Below, piece after piece: positions 1 to 8,932 of a DNA stretch of 64,000 nucleotides. The DNA comes from CAZIVP01 sp964542915 (GTDB taxonomy: Bacteria; Calditrichota; Calditrichia; Calditrichales; Calditrichaceae): assembly GCA_964542915.1 (NCBI GenBank), contig CAZIVP010000017.1, positions 16,831-80,830 on the forward strand. The letters are read 5' to 3'. The notes beneath the pieces were generated by a model. That model had not been told where the DNA came from and did no database searches. It saw only the letters and a program-made list of their open reading frames with translations. Position numbers and translations under genes: made by a program. Positions within the stretch are counted from its first letter, which is position 1, and the number at the start of each line of letters is the position of its first letter.

Positions 1-763
1 TACACGTAAACAGGCAGAGGCGGCTTTAAAAGAAGCAAAAGAGGCTCTGAGGCGCACCCAACTTTATGCCACCATGGACGGCATTGTTACCAAGCTGAAC
101 AAAGAAAAAGGTGAAATGGCGATCGGGGCGCAATTTCAGGAAGATGTGGTTATGGTGGTTTCCGATCTCTCGGTTATGGAAGCCGTTATTGAGGTGGATG
201 AAAATGACGTCGTGAATGTCAGCCTTAAGGATTCGGCGCAGGTCGAGGTTGATGCTTTCCCGGATACTACGTTCACCGGCATTGTTACGGAAATCGCCCA
301 TTCGGCCATCACACGCGGCGCCGGCACACAGGAGCAGGTAACCAATTTTGAGGTAACGGTAACCCTGAATAAGCCGGACCCTCGTTTTTTACCGGGCATG
401 AGCACGACCGTGGATATACTGACTAAACGCGTGGATGACATGGTAAAAGTACCCATTCAGGCGGTAACGATTCGCGATGCTTCGCAACTTAATACAGAGA
501 AGGAAGAAAAGAATGAAGGGCAAAACGCATCGCCCGAAGAAGAGAGTATGAGTGGAGCTATGCAAGAAGTTGTGTTTGTAGTGCAAGACGGAAGGGCCGT
601 GGCAAAACCCGTAACCCTGGGCATCAGCGATGAAATGCACTACGCCATTCGTTCCGGTCTGTCGGGCGGCGAACGGGTAATTACGGGCCCGTTTCGCCTG
701 TTAAGCAAAACGTTAAACGACGGAGACCCGGTGTCGTTTGAAACCGAAAGAGAGAAAGAATAG
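1..763 (+). CDS. HlyD/MacA-type periplasmic adaptor, 5' truncated by window
   Basis: This is the membrane-fusion (adaptor) subunit of a tripartite exporter, linking inner-membrane permeases to an outer-membrane channel. The open frame runs from base 2, so the true start lies left of the window; about 253 residues are visible. The first visible part is the end of a coiled-coil hairpin (AEAALKEAKEALRRTQ), followed by the second half of a lipoyl-like domain (YATMDGIVTKLNKEKGE), a beta-barrel domain (ending near LPGMSTTVDILT) and a membrane-proximal domain (VVFVVQDGRAVAKPVTLGI). The stop is 2 bases before the ATPase gene, so the gene heads an exporter operon. The substrate (macrolide, peptide, lipid or other) cannot be read from sequence. 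The family assignment is firm; the MacA-like subtype is inferred from its neighbours. Confidence 0.9.
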   Translation, partial: TRKQAEAALKEAKEALRRTQLYATMDGIVTKLNKEKGEMAIGAQFQEDVVMVVSDLSVMEAVIEVDENDVVNVSLKDSAQVEVDAFPDTTFTGIVTEIAHSAITRGAGTQEQVTNFEVTVTLNKPDPRFLPGMSTTVDILTKRVDDMVKVPIQAVTIRDASQLNTEKEEKNEGQNASPEEESMSGAMQEVVFVVQDGRAVAKPVTLGISDEMHYAIRSGLSGGERVITGPFRLLSKTLNDGDPVSFETEREKE

Positions 764-765
764 AC

Positions 766-1446
766 ATGCTGATACGCATCAATGATTTGTACAAATCTTA
801 TTTTCTCGGGGAGATTGAAGTAAAAGCCCTGAAGGCCGTCGATTTAACCATCAATAAGAATGAATATGTGGCAATCATGGGCCCGAGTGGTTCCGGTAAA
901 TCGACATTGATGAACATCATCGGCTGCCTGGATGTACCGACAGGCGGAGAGTACATTTTAAACGAACAAGCGGTTAGCCGTCTTTCCGACGATCAACTGG
1001 CCGAAATCCGTAATCTCGAGATCGGCTTTGTTTTCCAGACCTTCAATCTTTTGCCCCGCGCCGATGCCCTCCACAATGTAGAGCTGCCGTTGATTTATCG
1101 CGGCGTTTCACGTAACGAGCGACACGAAATGGCCAGGAATGCCCTGGAATCGGTGGGACTGGGCGATCGCGTCCACCATAAACCCAATGAACTTTCGGGT
1201 GGTCAGCGCCAGCGCGTTGCCATAGCACGGGCGCTGGTGAACAATCCGTCGATCATTCTGGCGGATGAGCCCACCGGCAATCTGGATTCCGCCACCGGCG
1301 AAGAAATCATGAAGATTTTCGAAAAACTAAACGAAAATGGCAACACAATCATCTTGGTCACACACGAAGAACATGTGGCCAAACATTGTCGAAGGGTTAT
1401 CCGTCTGCTGGACGGTAAAATTACCGACGATTTACCCAATCAATAA
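766..1446 (+). CDS. ABC transporter ATP-binding protein, MacB/LolD type
   Basis: This 226-residue ATPase powers the adjacent permeases. Walker A (GPSGSGKST), the Q-loop (FVFQTFNLLPRADALHNVELPL), the signature LSGGQRQRVAIARAL, Walker B (ILADEPTGNLD) and the switch His (VTHEEH) are all present and intact. Length and motifs match the MacB/LolD/FtsE clade of mechanotransmission ABC systems. It begins 2 bases after the adaptor stop and is followed 24 bases later by the first permease, so co-transcription is likely. In canonical MacB the ATPase is fused to the permease; here it is a separate gene, as in many FCB-group genomes. Confidence 0.95.
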   Translation: MLIRINDLYKSYFLGEIEVKALKAVDLTINKNEYVAIMGPSGSGKSTLMNIIGCLDVPTGGEYILNEQAVSRLSDDQLAEIRNLEIGFVFQTFNLLPRADALHNVELPLIYRGVSRNERHEMARNALESVGLGDRVHHKPNELSGGQRQRVAIARALVNNPSIILADEPTGNLDSATGEEIMKIFEKLNENGNTIILVTHEEHVAKHCRRVIRLLDGKITDDLPNQ

Positions 1447-1470
1447 CAAAAATTTGATCAACAGATATCT

Positions 1471-2700
1471 ATGATATGGATCGTATCCCGCATCAACGAA
1501 TATCTGCGTATGGCGTGGTTTGCCCTTAAAAGCCACAAACTACGCTCTTTTCTGACCACACTTGGAATCTTAATAGGCGTAACCACCATCATCACAATAT
1601 GGACGACCATCAGCGGTTTAAACGAATATGTTTACGGCCAGCTTTCCAATATTGGCGCCACAACCGTTTACATCCAAAAGATGCCATGGGTGGTGCAGGA
1701 AGATTGGTGGAAGTATCGTAACCGGCCGGATATCACATTCAAAGAATACGAAGCCCTGCAACGATACAGTCGTAAAGCCGATTATATCTCGCCGGAAGTT
1801 TACGCCAGCAAAAGGGTCAGCTATCGTAATAAAAAATATGATAATGTGACCGTGATCGGTAGCAACGAGCATTATAAAGAGACGCGAAACAGTTATCCGG
1901 ATGTGGGGCGCTTTCTCACCGAACTCGATGTCCGCAGAACACAACCCGTTTGTGTTATCGGTAATGAACTGGCGAATCGTTTGTTTAATAAGCAGACGCC
2001 TATAGGAAAACGCATTAAAATCGGTTTATCCAAGTACCGGGTGATCGGTGTACTCGAACAAAAGGGTAGTTTTTTCGGACAAAGTATGGATAATGTGGCC
2101 ATTGTGCCCATCGGAAGGTTCCGGGAGGTGTTCGGCGGACGGCGTTCCATCCAGATTGCCGTCCAGACAGGCGATGCCGGTCAGCTGCAGGAACTGAAAG
2201 ATGAAGTGCGCGGCATCCTTCGCCGCGTGCGCAAGGTGCCGCCGGGTGAACCGGACAATTTTGCCATTAACCAGCAGAACATGCTCACCGAACTTTACGC
2301 TCAAATGACGTCCACGTTATTTGCTATTGTATTTGTCATCGGCGGCATCTCACTGGTGGTCGGGGGCATCGGCATTATGAATATCATGCTGGTAAGTGTA
2401 ACGGAGCGCACGCGGGAAATCGGGATCCGCAAAGCGGTCGGCGCCAAACGCAAACACATTCTGTCGCAGTTTCTTATCGAATCCGTTCTCATTGCGTTGG
2501 TCGGCGGCGTACTGGGCATTGTATTGGGTTATATCGGAGGCACCATAGTGCTGCAGAATATGAATCTCTCCAGTGGGATGAACGTCTCCTCCATTGTGAT
2601 CGGTTTCGGTTTTTCAGCGTTTGTAGGTATTTTGGCGGGCTTTTATCCCGCCCGGAAGGCGTCTAAATTTAATCCCATTGAGTCTCTACGTTACGAATAA
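1471..2700 (+). CDS. MacB-like ABC transporter permease (first)
   Basis: A 409-residue inner-membrane permease with the MacB/FtsX architecture. There is an N-terminal amphipathic stretch and TM1 (about residues 25-50, ending in TTIITIWTTISGLN). A large periplasmic MacB-PCD domain follows (about 50-275). Three C-terminal TM helices carry the family motif GGIGIMNIMLVSVTERTREIGIRKAVGAKR in the loop after TM2. It works with the preceding ATPase and adaptor to drive export by mechanotransmission. The second permease starts 13 bases downstream and shares the same motifs but differs clearly in the periplasmic domain, suggesting a heterodimer. The start is an ATG with no strong ribosome site. Confidence 0.93.
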   Translation: MIWIVSRINEYLRMAWFALKSHKLRSFLTTLGILIGVTTIITIWTTISGLNEYVYGQLSNIGATTVYIQKMPWVVQEDWWKYRNRPDITFKEYEALQRYSRKADYISPEVYASKRVSYRNKKYDNVTVIGSNEHYKETRNSYPDVGRFLTELDVRRTQPVCVIGNELANRLFNKQTPIGKRIKIGLSKYRVIGVLEQKGSFFGQSMDNVAIVPIGRFREVFGGRRSIQIAVQTGDAGQLQELKDEVRGILRRVRKVPPGEPDNFAINQQNMLTELYAQMTSTLFAIVFVIGGISLVVGGIGIMNIMLVSVTERTREIGIRKAVGAKRKHILSQFLIESVLIALVGGVLGIVLGYIGGTIVLQNMNLSSGMNVSSIVIGFGFSAFVGILAGFYPARKASKFNPIESLRYE

Positions 2701-2712
2701 GACGGTTGCGCA

Positions 2713-3942
2713 ATGCTTTTAGAAGAAAACCTAAGCGTGGCATTCAGGCAGCTCACATCGAGTAAACTGCGTTCCGTATTAACGACGCTTGGTATTACCA
2801 TCGGTATCGGGACGGTCATTTTTATTGTCGCTGTTCTGGAAGGCTATAACCGTTCCCTTACCAGCGAATTGAATGTACTGGGCGCCAATACCTTTCAGGT
2901 TCAAAAACAGGACGCTTTCCGCGGCGTGGAAGTAGGGCGCGGCGAACGCGAACGGAGAAAAGACTTGAAACGCGAGCTTGCCGCTGCCATTCGCCAACAT
3001 TGTGATATGGTGGAAGCGGCGGGAGCGGAAGTTTGGGAAAGCGGCAAGGCGATCCATTACAAGGATACGCATACCAACCCCAATATCAGTGTGGCCGGCG
3101 GGGAGGAAGAGTTCTTTATCAATAACGGATATTTTACGGAAAGCGGACGCATCTTTACCAGCCAGGACGTCCATTTGAATCGCATGGTTGCCGTACTGGG
3201 TATGGATGTGGTCGATCTCCTGTTTCCTTTCCGGGATCCGCTCGGCAAAACCGTTAAGATTCAGGGATATAAATTTCAGGTGATCGGCGTTTTGGAACGC
3301 ATGGGCAGCACCACCTTTGGCCAGAGCCGCGATAATCTGGTTGTGATCCCCATAACCTCTTTCGAAAAAATATGGGGACGGAGACGCTCCGTTAACATCA
3401 CGGTGAGGGTTAAGAATAATGTCGATTTTGAATCCGCCAAGGACCAGGTGATCGGGGTTTTACGGAAAGAACGCAAAGTGCCGCCGGGGCAGGATAACGA
3501 CTTTGCTATATTTTCCAATGAAACACTGGTGGAGTCGTTTAATAATATTGCCAGCAAAGTCCAACTGGGGGCGGTTTTGCTGGGTCTGATTTCTCTGCTG
3601 GTCGGCAGTATCGGCGTGATGAACATCATGCTCGTTACGGTTACGGAGCGTACGCGCGAAATCGGTATCCGTAAAGCCGTGGGCGCCAAACGGCGTATTA
3701 TTCTGCTACAATTTTTAAACGAATCGGTTATCCTCAGTTTGCTCGGCGGGGCTATTGGTATGCTTTTGGGATTCGGCCTTGCCGGTTTAACCAGCCTGGC
3801 GCTCCATATCCCCTTCTCGGTTCCGGTATGGGCGGTCATTAGTTCGCTGCTGGTAACCTCGATCGTCGGCCTGGCGGCGGGCATTTATCCCGCAGCCCGG
3901 GCGGCGCGCCTGGATCCCATTGTAGCGCTGCGCTATGAATAG
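2713..3942 (+). CDS. MacB-like ABC transporter permease (second)
   Basis: This is a second 409-residue FtsX/MacB-PCD permease, paralogous to its upstream neighbour and of the same length. TM1 lies near residues 20-45, the periplasmic domain spans about 45-275, and three C-terminal helices carry VGSIGVMNIMLVTVTERTRE and GIRKAVGAKR. The two permeases share the QSxDN periplasmic motif region and the KVPPG segment, but their periplasmic loops otherwise diverge. It is the last gene of the exporter operon. The next gene is convergent, with no obvious strong terminator in the 75-base gap. The likely role is one half of a heterodimeric transmembrane unit. Confidence 0.93.
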   Translation: MLLEENLSVAFRQLTSSKLRSVLTTLGITIGIGTVIFIVAVLEGYNRSLTSELNVLGANTFQVQKQDAFRGVEVGRGERERRKDLKRELAAAIRQHCDMVEAAGAEVWESGKAIHYKDTHTNPNISVAGGEEEFFINNGYFTESGRIFTSQDVHLNRMVAVLGMDVVDLLFPFRDPLGKTVKIQGYKFQVIGVLERMGSTTFGQSRDNLVVIPITSFEKIWGRRRSVNITVRVKNNVDFESAKDQVIGVLRKERKVPPGQDNDFAIFSNETLVESFNNIASKVQLGAVLLGLISLLVGSIGVMNIMLVTVTERTREIGIRKAVGAKRRIILLQFLNESVILSLLGGAIGMLLGFGLAGLTSLALHIPFSVPVWAVISSLLVTSIVGLAAGIYPAARAARLDPIVALRYE

Positions 3943-4017
3943 GATGTTTGGTGTGGAGCGGAAGGACGTTTCTGCACGAATCCGTTCAAGCACTGTTAGA
4001 AGATATGCTTTCCCCGT

Positions 4018-5442
4018 TTACAGTTTAATTTTGCATTTTACCTTATTTGTGATCATCATGATGCCGTAACCCGCAAGACTGCACGCCATGCCCGGGAAAA
4101 AAGGTTCGACGCCGAGGGGGTATCGCGGTATGCCCTGTTCGGAATGAATTTGTCCCCACATAAACAATCCTGCCGAGATAATGAAACTCCCTGCCATTAT
4201 AACCGCCGTTGCCTTCGCTGAAATCCGGATACCGCTGAAGTAGGCGCCGAGCAGGGGCAACAAGAGCGGCGGAATGAACAAACTGCCGAGGTTATACCAC
4301 AATTCAATGACCGACGGAAAACCCACGATCAATGCAATGGCAATAACCGCCGTTAAAATGAGGCCGAGGCGAACCAAGGGATTAATTGTTTCTTCAGATT
4401 TTTCACGCCCCAAACGCCAGAAGATATCTCTTCCGAAAGTCAGAGCGGACAAAAAGGTAAAACTGTCTATGGTGGACATAACGACGGCCAGCATTCCGGT
4501 GAAAAAGATCCCTTTTATAAAAGGCGGTAAAATATAGTCGCCCAGGGCGGGAAACGCCATAAGCGGCTCAGTATCCGGAAGCAGTACAAATGCGTACAGG
4601 CCGCTTAGCATGGTTAGCATGTCAAATACGAACCAGAAAGCAACCGATAATAAAACGCCTTTCTTTGCCGTAGCCGGCGACTGCGCTGCAGCACATCGCT
4701 GATGAAACCCGGGATCGATGAACGTCCAACTGGCGATTAAAAACCAAACCACGAGATTCTGCCAGCCCAAATTGCCGTGCCAGCTCAGGCGCTCCGTATC
4801 CAGACGGTTGGAAAGTTGATCGATCGGAACCGAAGAGGATAGCAGGAAAACAAACAACAGGATAAAGCCGCTGAACATAAAGAAAAATTGCAGGCGATCG
4901 GTGGCGACAACCGAACGAAAGCCGCCGCTGTAAACATATATGATTGAGAAAATTGTACCGATTATGATACTGAGAACAAAATTCAGACCGAAGATGTGTT
5001 GCAGTAAAATCGCAAGCGTTAAAATGTACGGAGCGGGCGAAGTCATGAAGATAATGAATATACTGCCGAGGAGGCCGGCCGGACGCGCGTATTTACGGTA
5101 AAACATATCGGGAATTGAGTAGTTATCCGCCCGGCGTACTTTCGATGCCAGAAAGAGCGCAAATAAAACCGCAAACAGATAATACGGCAACCCGAACACG
5201 AACCACACCGAAACGCCATAGGTATAAGCGAATTCGCCAATACCCAGAATCCCGCCATACCATGTCGTTACCAGCGTGGCGACAAACGCCGGCGTGCTCA
5301 GTGAGCGGCCGCTTAAAAGATACTCCTGCTGGTCGGCGCCTTTTCGCCGGGCGCGCCAGCCCAGGTACAACAACAGAATAACGTAGATTATAAACGGTAG
5401 TATATCCGCCGGCGGCAAACGATCATTCATCGTCAACTTCAT
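4018..5442 (-). CDS. Sodium:solute symporter (SSS family), candidate thiamine-related transporter
   Basis: A 474-residue multi-pass inner-membrane protein of the SSS family. There is an N-terminal helix (ILPFIIYVILLLYLGWRA), the SSS-typical segment EYLLSGRSLSTPAFVATLVTT, and about 12-13 hydrophobic helices in all. The SSS core region STIDSFTFLSALTFGRDI is clear. The open frame continues far upstream, but that part lies on top of thiN in another frame. The credible start is ATG at 5442 (MKLTMNDR) or 5430, overlapping the thiN end by 8-20 bases, which implies translational coupling. As third gene of a TPP-riboswitch operon after a TonB receptor and thiamine pyrophosphokinase, it probably carries thiamine or a precursor across the inner membrane with Na+. 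That substrate is inferred from context only. Confidence 0.85.
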   Translation of the reverse strand: MKLTMNDRLPPADILPFIIYVILLLYLGWRARRKGADQQEYLLSGRSLSTPAFVATLVTTWYGGILGIGEFAYTYGVSVWFVFGLPYYLFAVLFALFLASKVRRADNYSIPDMFYRKYARPAGLLGSIFIIFMTSPAPYILTLAILLQHIFGLNFVLSIIIGTIFSIIYVYSGGFRSVVATDRLQFFFMFSGFILLFVFLLSSSVPIDQLSNRLDTERLSWHGNLGWQNLVVWFLIASWTFIDPGFHQRCAAAQSPATAKKGVLLSVAFWFVFDMLTMLSGLYAFVLLPDTEPLMAFPALGDYILPPFIKGIFFTGMLAVVMSTIDSFTFLSALTFGRDIFWRLGREKSEETINPLVRLGLILTAVIAIALIVGFPSVIELWYNLGSLFIPPLLLPLLGAYFSGIRISAKATAVIMAGSFIISAGLFMWGQIHSEQGIPRYPLGVEPFFPGMACSLAGYGIMMITNKVKCKIKL

Positions 5443-6070
5443 ACATAAAGAGGGTTCCTTGTTCAAACTCGATGATGCACTGTTCCGATTCCGCAACGTT
5501 ACTGACGCCTGCGAAGTACGGTTCGAAATCCTGTTTTTCCAGATCGTACCGAAAGCCGCGAAGAGTGAGTTGGCGGACCGGTTGTACGGCATACAGTGAA
5601 ACGGTTTTGCCTTTAAGATGCCGGAATGTATGGACGCCCGGAGGCAGGATCGTGTGCTTGCCATAAGAGTCGTAAATCTCCAGATGAATCGAAGGATCGA
5701 ACGCACTGAAAAAGAGAAGATTACAAACCGATTGATCCTGCCGCTTACCCAGGGCGCCGAATATTTTGATCCGGTGCGGATTGCATTCGTGCGCGAGCGC
5801 CAACGCTTTTTCCATATCGGTGGCGTACTGGCTGGGTTTATGAATGATGCGGGTTTCGTTAAATTGAGCCTGCAGTTCATCGCTGAACGAATCCAGATCG
5901 CCGATGATGTAATGCGGGCGCACGTCGGTTTCGCGGCAAATCCGGGCACCGCCGTCTGCGGCGATAATCGTATCCGCCTGAAGCGCCGCCTCCTGTAATC
6001 GATGTACAGAAGGCGGCTCGCCGTTGGCAACAATTAATACCAGAGAGGTGCGCTTTCGCTTATAACTCAT
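5423..6070 (-). CDS. thiN: Thiamine pyrophosphokinase
   Basis: This 215-residue enzyme transfers pyrophosphate from ATP to thiamine, giving TPP directly. Family motifs are in order: AADGGARIC (about residue 37), IGDLDS (about 56), an acidic DMEKALALA segment (the usual DxxKAL region, here with Met between Asp and Glu), and GALGKRQDQ in place of the common GAxGGRxDH. A C-terminal beta-rich thiamine-binding half follows. Its ATG overlaps the end of the TonB receptor gene by 11 bases, and its end overlaps the symporter start. This gives a tight three-gene operon controlled by the TPP riboswitch at 8826-8908. Together they form a salvage route: outer-membrane import, inner-membrane import, phosphorylation. 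Confidence 0.9.
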   Translation of the reverse strand: MSYKRKRTSLVLIVANGEPPSVHRLQEAALQADTIIAADGGARICRETDVRPHYIIGDLDSFSDELQAQFNETRIIHKPSQYATDMEKALALAHECNPHRIKIFGALGKRQDQSVCNLLFFSAFDPSIHLEIYDSYGKHTILPPGVHTFRHLKGKTVSLYAVQPVRQLTLRGFRYDLEKQDFEPYFAGVSNVAESEQCIIEFEQGTLFMYEVDDE

Positions 6071-8522
6071 ACTGCAAACTCACAAATGCATGTCTGGTGG
6101 CGGCCGGGAAGAAATTGGGACCGATGCCGTACATCAGATAGTTGCGGTTCAGCAAATTGTTGATCCGCGCCTGCAGTATGATATGTTCCAACCCGATGCG
6201 CTTTAAATTGTATCTTAGATTCAGATTGAATACCGTATAGGGATCGACCGTATGGGCTTCGTTCTCAAAATTATCCGTGTATTGTTTGCCGACATATCGT
6301 CCGTCCAGCGCCAGGTATATATCCATCCAGGAATAGATAAACCGGAGATTGGCGATTTTGCCAGGAAAACCGGCGATGGTATTGCCGTCCAGTTCAACCG
6401 CTTCGCCGTCTTCATTGTATACGGTATAAGCGGTGAGCTGATTTCGGGATATGCTCATATTACCATTCAGAGAGAAACGCGGCGTCAGTTGCCACTTACC
6501 GCTCAATTCAAGGCCCATGTGGGTCGTCTGTTCGGCGTTGCCGGTAATGGGCTGGCCGAAGCGGTCAATGGCGCCTTTATTTATGATCTCATTGGCAAAA
6601 TCCATGTAGTAAACGTTGGCCGAGAATTGCCAGTGCGGCCGGCGATAACCGAAGCCCAGATCGATGCCGGTGAGGGTTTCCGGTTCGACCAGAGGTTTTT
6701 CAAAATTATAACTACCGTCAGCTTTCAGTTCGAACTGAGGCTCCACCGCGTCCCAGGAATCCGGTGTGCTGGCTTCGGCGGCGTCGTAAAAATTTTTCAG
6801 ACGCGGTTCGCGGGTGGTACGGTAAAAGGTGGTGTACAGGTTAAGGTTTGCGTTGGCGTTGTAATTGAATCCCAGTCGTGGATTCACAAAATGATAAGGC
6901 AGATCAAATTCCGTCCCGATGAATTTCTCATTATAAAGGCGATAGTGTTTGAAGGCATACTGCAATTCACTCATCAAATATAACCGCGGATGGATTTTGG
7001 TGTTATGGTGAACGTAAAACGAGGCAATGTCCTTGCTGCCGTTATATTCGTAGTAACGGCGGGCCCCATCGCCGACCACTTCGTCGGGTAACCCCGATCC
7101 CTTTTGTAAACGGCCCCAGTGCAGTGAGCGATGGGCGCGCAATTCGGCGCCGACAATCAATTTGCCGTGAGTGTGGTCGTAGGATAATTGCGGCAGCCAA
7201 CCCACCTGATCGTTATCCACATAGGCGCGGATCAGGGCGTCGGAAGGAATCGCGTCCACATTGTAGCCGTAGTCAGGCGTAAGCCGGTAATAAGCCGGCG
7301 TGCCCCAGCTTCCGTCGTAATCGAAGAAGCCGTAGCCTTTTATGTAGAACAAGTTATTATCGAGGGTCAGGTTGGGCGCCAATTTGTATTCGTGCAAAAA
7401 CTCCAAATGCGGTTGGTTGAAATTTTCGATCTCATCGCTTCGGCGTTCGCTGAATGCAACAAGCGAGTCGCCCTTCGCTTCCCAGTAACTGAAGTTTTTT
7501 CGGCGCAGCTGTGGGTCATCGTTAGCAAATTTGGGCAAGCCGTTATAAGCTAAGCCGTCTTCGATGGGGCCACCGTAAAAATGCAGACGCAGATTATGTG
7601 CATCCGTGTACATGGCGGCGCCTAAAAAGTAACTCCGGAAATCGACCCAGGTCCGTTCGCGATAACCGTCGCTTTTAATGTTGGAGAGCCGTCCGTAAAA
7701 AACAAACGTGTCGTCGAGCATCTCGCTGCTGTAGGAAGCTGACATTTTCCGGGTGTTGAAGGCGCCCATTCCGTAGAAGCCTTTTATTTCTCTCTGTGGT
7801 GTGAAGTAATTGGTCTTGATATTGATCGAACCGCCGATAGCCGCCGGACCGTAGAACGAAGAACCGGCGCCGCGCTGGACCTGGATTTCCTGAACATTGG
7901 AGATAAGATCGGGAAAATCGAGCCAATAGACGTTGTGGTCTTCGGGATCGTTTTGCGGGATGCCGTTGATCATCACCGAAATACGGCGCTGATCGAAGCC
8001 GCGGATACTCACATAGTTGTAGCCCAGACCGTTGCCGCTTTCGGAGTAAAAAGTGGTGGACGGTAATTCCGAAATGACTTCCGGTATATCCTGGATGGTA
8101 TAGCGATTTTCGATATCGCGGCGGTTGATGGAATTAAACGTTACGGGCGATACGCGCTCCCGGGCCTGGGTTGCTTCGACGGTAACCATAGGACCGGTCA
8201 GCGTTGTCTGGCTCAGTTTGACATCGAGCCGTCGATTGTCTTGCAGATCCAGTTCCCGTGTTTGGATGCTGTACCCGATATAGCTGAAATACACCGTATA
8301 GTGTCCCGTCGGTAGCTCGGGCAGCCGGAAATAACCCTGCTCATCACTGATGGCGCCGATGGTCGTTCCCTCTACATAAACGTTTACGCCCTGCAGGGGT
8401 TGTTGATTATCCGCATCGCGGATAATACCGTGTATGAGGTAAGCGTTTTGAGCAAAAAGTATGGCGGGCAGGATCGTTGTCGTTAAAACACCCGCCGCTA
8501 AACGGAAAAGGAAGGCACGCAT
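6060..8522 (-). CDS. TonB-dependent outer-membrane receptor, probable thiamine uptake
   Basis: An 820-residue outer-membrane receptor. It has a signal peptide (about residues 1-24, ending ILFAQ), then a carboxypeptidase-regulatory-like beta domain (IIRDADNQQPLQGVNVYVEGTTIGA, about 30-110). A plug domain follows (IQDIPEVISELPS through VQRGAGSSFYGPAAIGGSINI, about 130-250), and a 22-strand barrel ends in an aromatic-rich terminus (FVSLQYEL). The ribosome site is strong: AGGAG about 8 bases before the ATG. A TPP riboswitch plus terminator precedes it by about 250 bases, and thiN overlaps its end. Riboswitch-controlled TonB receptors next to a thiamine kinase are known from Bacteroidetes, so thiamine or a thiamine phosphate is the likely ligand. 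The receptor fold is certain; the ligand is inferred. Confidence 0.9.
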   Translation of the reverse strand: MRAFLFRLAAGVLTTTILPAILFAQNAYLIHGIIRDADNQQPLQGVNVYVEGTTIGAISDEQGYFRLPELPTGHYTVYFSYIGYSIQTRELDLQDNRRLDVKLSQTTLTGPMVTVEATQARERVSPVTFNSINRRDIENRYTIQDIPEVISELPSTTFYSESGNGLGYNYVSIRGFDQRRISVMINGIPQNDPEDHNVYWLDFPDLISNVQEIQVQRGAGSSFYGPAAIGGSINIKTNYFTPQREIKGFYGMGAFNTRKMSASYSSEMLDDTFVFYGRLSNIKSDGYRERTWVDFRSYFLGAAMYTDAHNLRLHFYGGPIEDGLAYNGLPKFANDDPQLRRKNFSYWEAKGDSLVAFSERRSDEIENFNQPHLEFLHEYKLAPNLTLDNNLFYIKGYGFFDYDGSWGTPAYYRLTPDYGYNVDAIPSDALIRAYVDNDQVGWLPQLSYDHTHGKLIVGAELRAHRSLHWGRLQKGSGLPDEVVGDGARRYYEYNGSKDIASFYVHHNTKIHPRLYLMSELQYAFKHYRLYNEKFIGTEFDLPYHFVNPRLGFNYNANANLNLYTTFYRTTREPRLKNFYDAAEASTPDSWDAVEPQFELKADGSYNFEKPLVEPETLTGIDLGFGYRRPHWQFSANVYYMDFANEIINKGAIDRFGQPITGNAEQTTHMGLELSGKWQLTPRFSLNGNMSISRNQLTAYTVYNEDGEAVELDGNTIAGFPGKIANLRFIYSWMDIYLALDGRYVGKQYTDNFENEAHTVDPYTVFNLNLRYNLKRIGLEHIILQARINNLLNRNYLMYGIGPNFFPAATRHAFVSLQYEL

Positions 8523-8769
8523 TTTATGGCTCCTTTCATTTCTAATAAATCATTTTATACAACTACAATCCGAAAGAAATTTCAATATCAAAATTTATTT
8601 TGTTTTTAAACCACTTATATTCACCAAACAAAATATTAATATACAAATTGTGATAAACCCCTTGCCCTTCCCCTCCGCACAAAGTGAAGAGAGGTGCAGG
8701 GGGCGCGTGTTCAAATACGTTTTTCCTTTCTTCCCTGTTTTATTTTGGACAAGACCATTATCTCGCCAT
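8523..8769. other. Leader between riboswitch terminator and TonB receptor gene
   Basis: This 247-base stretch holds no credible gene. It is the 5' untranslated leader of the TonB receptor on the minus strand. It contains an A/T-rich part near 8560-8650 and a C-rich/G-rich imperfect palindrome at about 8660-8705, resembling elements at 52981 and 58731. A short open frame crossing the riboswitch and its terminator was not accepted as a gene. Confidence 0.6.
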
Positions 8770-8805
8770 AAAAAAAGCCATTTCCGGTAATGCAGGAAAT
8801 GGCTT
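8770..8805 (-). terminator. Intrinsic terminator of the TPP riboswitch before the TonB operon
   Basis: On the minus strand a perfect 10-bp stem (AGCCATTTCC / GGAAATGGCT) with a 9-base loop is followed at once by a run of seven T. It lies about 20 bases downstream of the TPP aptamer at 8826-8908, the usual place for a riboswitch-controlled transcription terminator. TPP binding would be expected to favour termination and turn off the uptake operon. Confidence 0.88.
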
Positions 8806-8825
8806 ATCTGAAATAAAAGTCCTCT

Positions 8826-8908
8826 ATTCCATTCCTGCGCCGGTATTATCCGGATCAGGTTCAAGGGTCTGATCTCAGCCCCGCCGATTGCCGGAGCACC
8901 CCTGGTAC
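8826..8908 (-). promoter_or_regulatory. TPP riboswitch (THI element) upstream of the TonB/thiN/symporter operon
   Basis: Read on the minus strand, all conserved THI-box blocks appear in order: AGGGGTGCTC, GGCTGAGAT, ACCCTTGAACCTGATCCGG, ATAATACCGGCG and AGGAA. These are the P1/P2 strands, the HMP-binding T-loop and the pyrophosphate-binding half. It sits only 25 bases after the tenA stop, so it may be read both from its own promoter (none was clearly recognised) and by transcripts from the thiM operon. The intrinsic terminator at 8770-8805 is the likely expression platform. Confidence 0.95.
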
Positions 8909-8932
8909 GTTGAGTATGGTTAACAGCTCAAA

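Noticed and set aside
4018..6033. A 671-codon frame that would fuse a long N-terminal extension to the symporter
   Set aside because: The extension lies entirely over thiN in another frame, has odd composition and no family likeness; the symporter start at 5442 or 5430 is natural.
8595..8872. Small frames across the first riboswitch and terminator
   Set aside because: The sequence is fully explained by a TPP aptamer and an intrinsic terminator.
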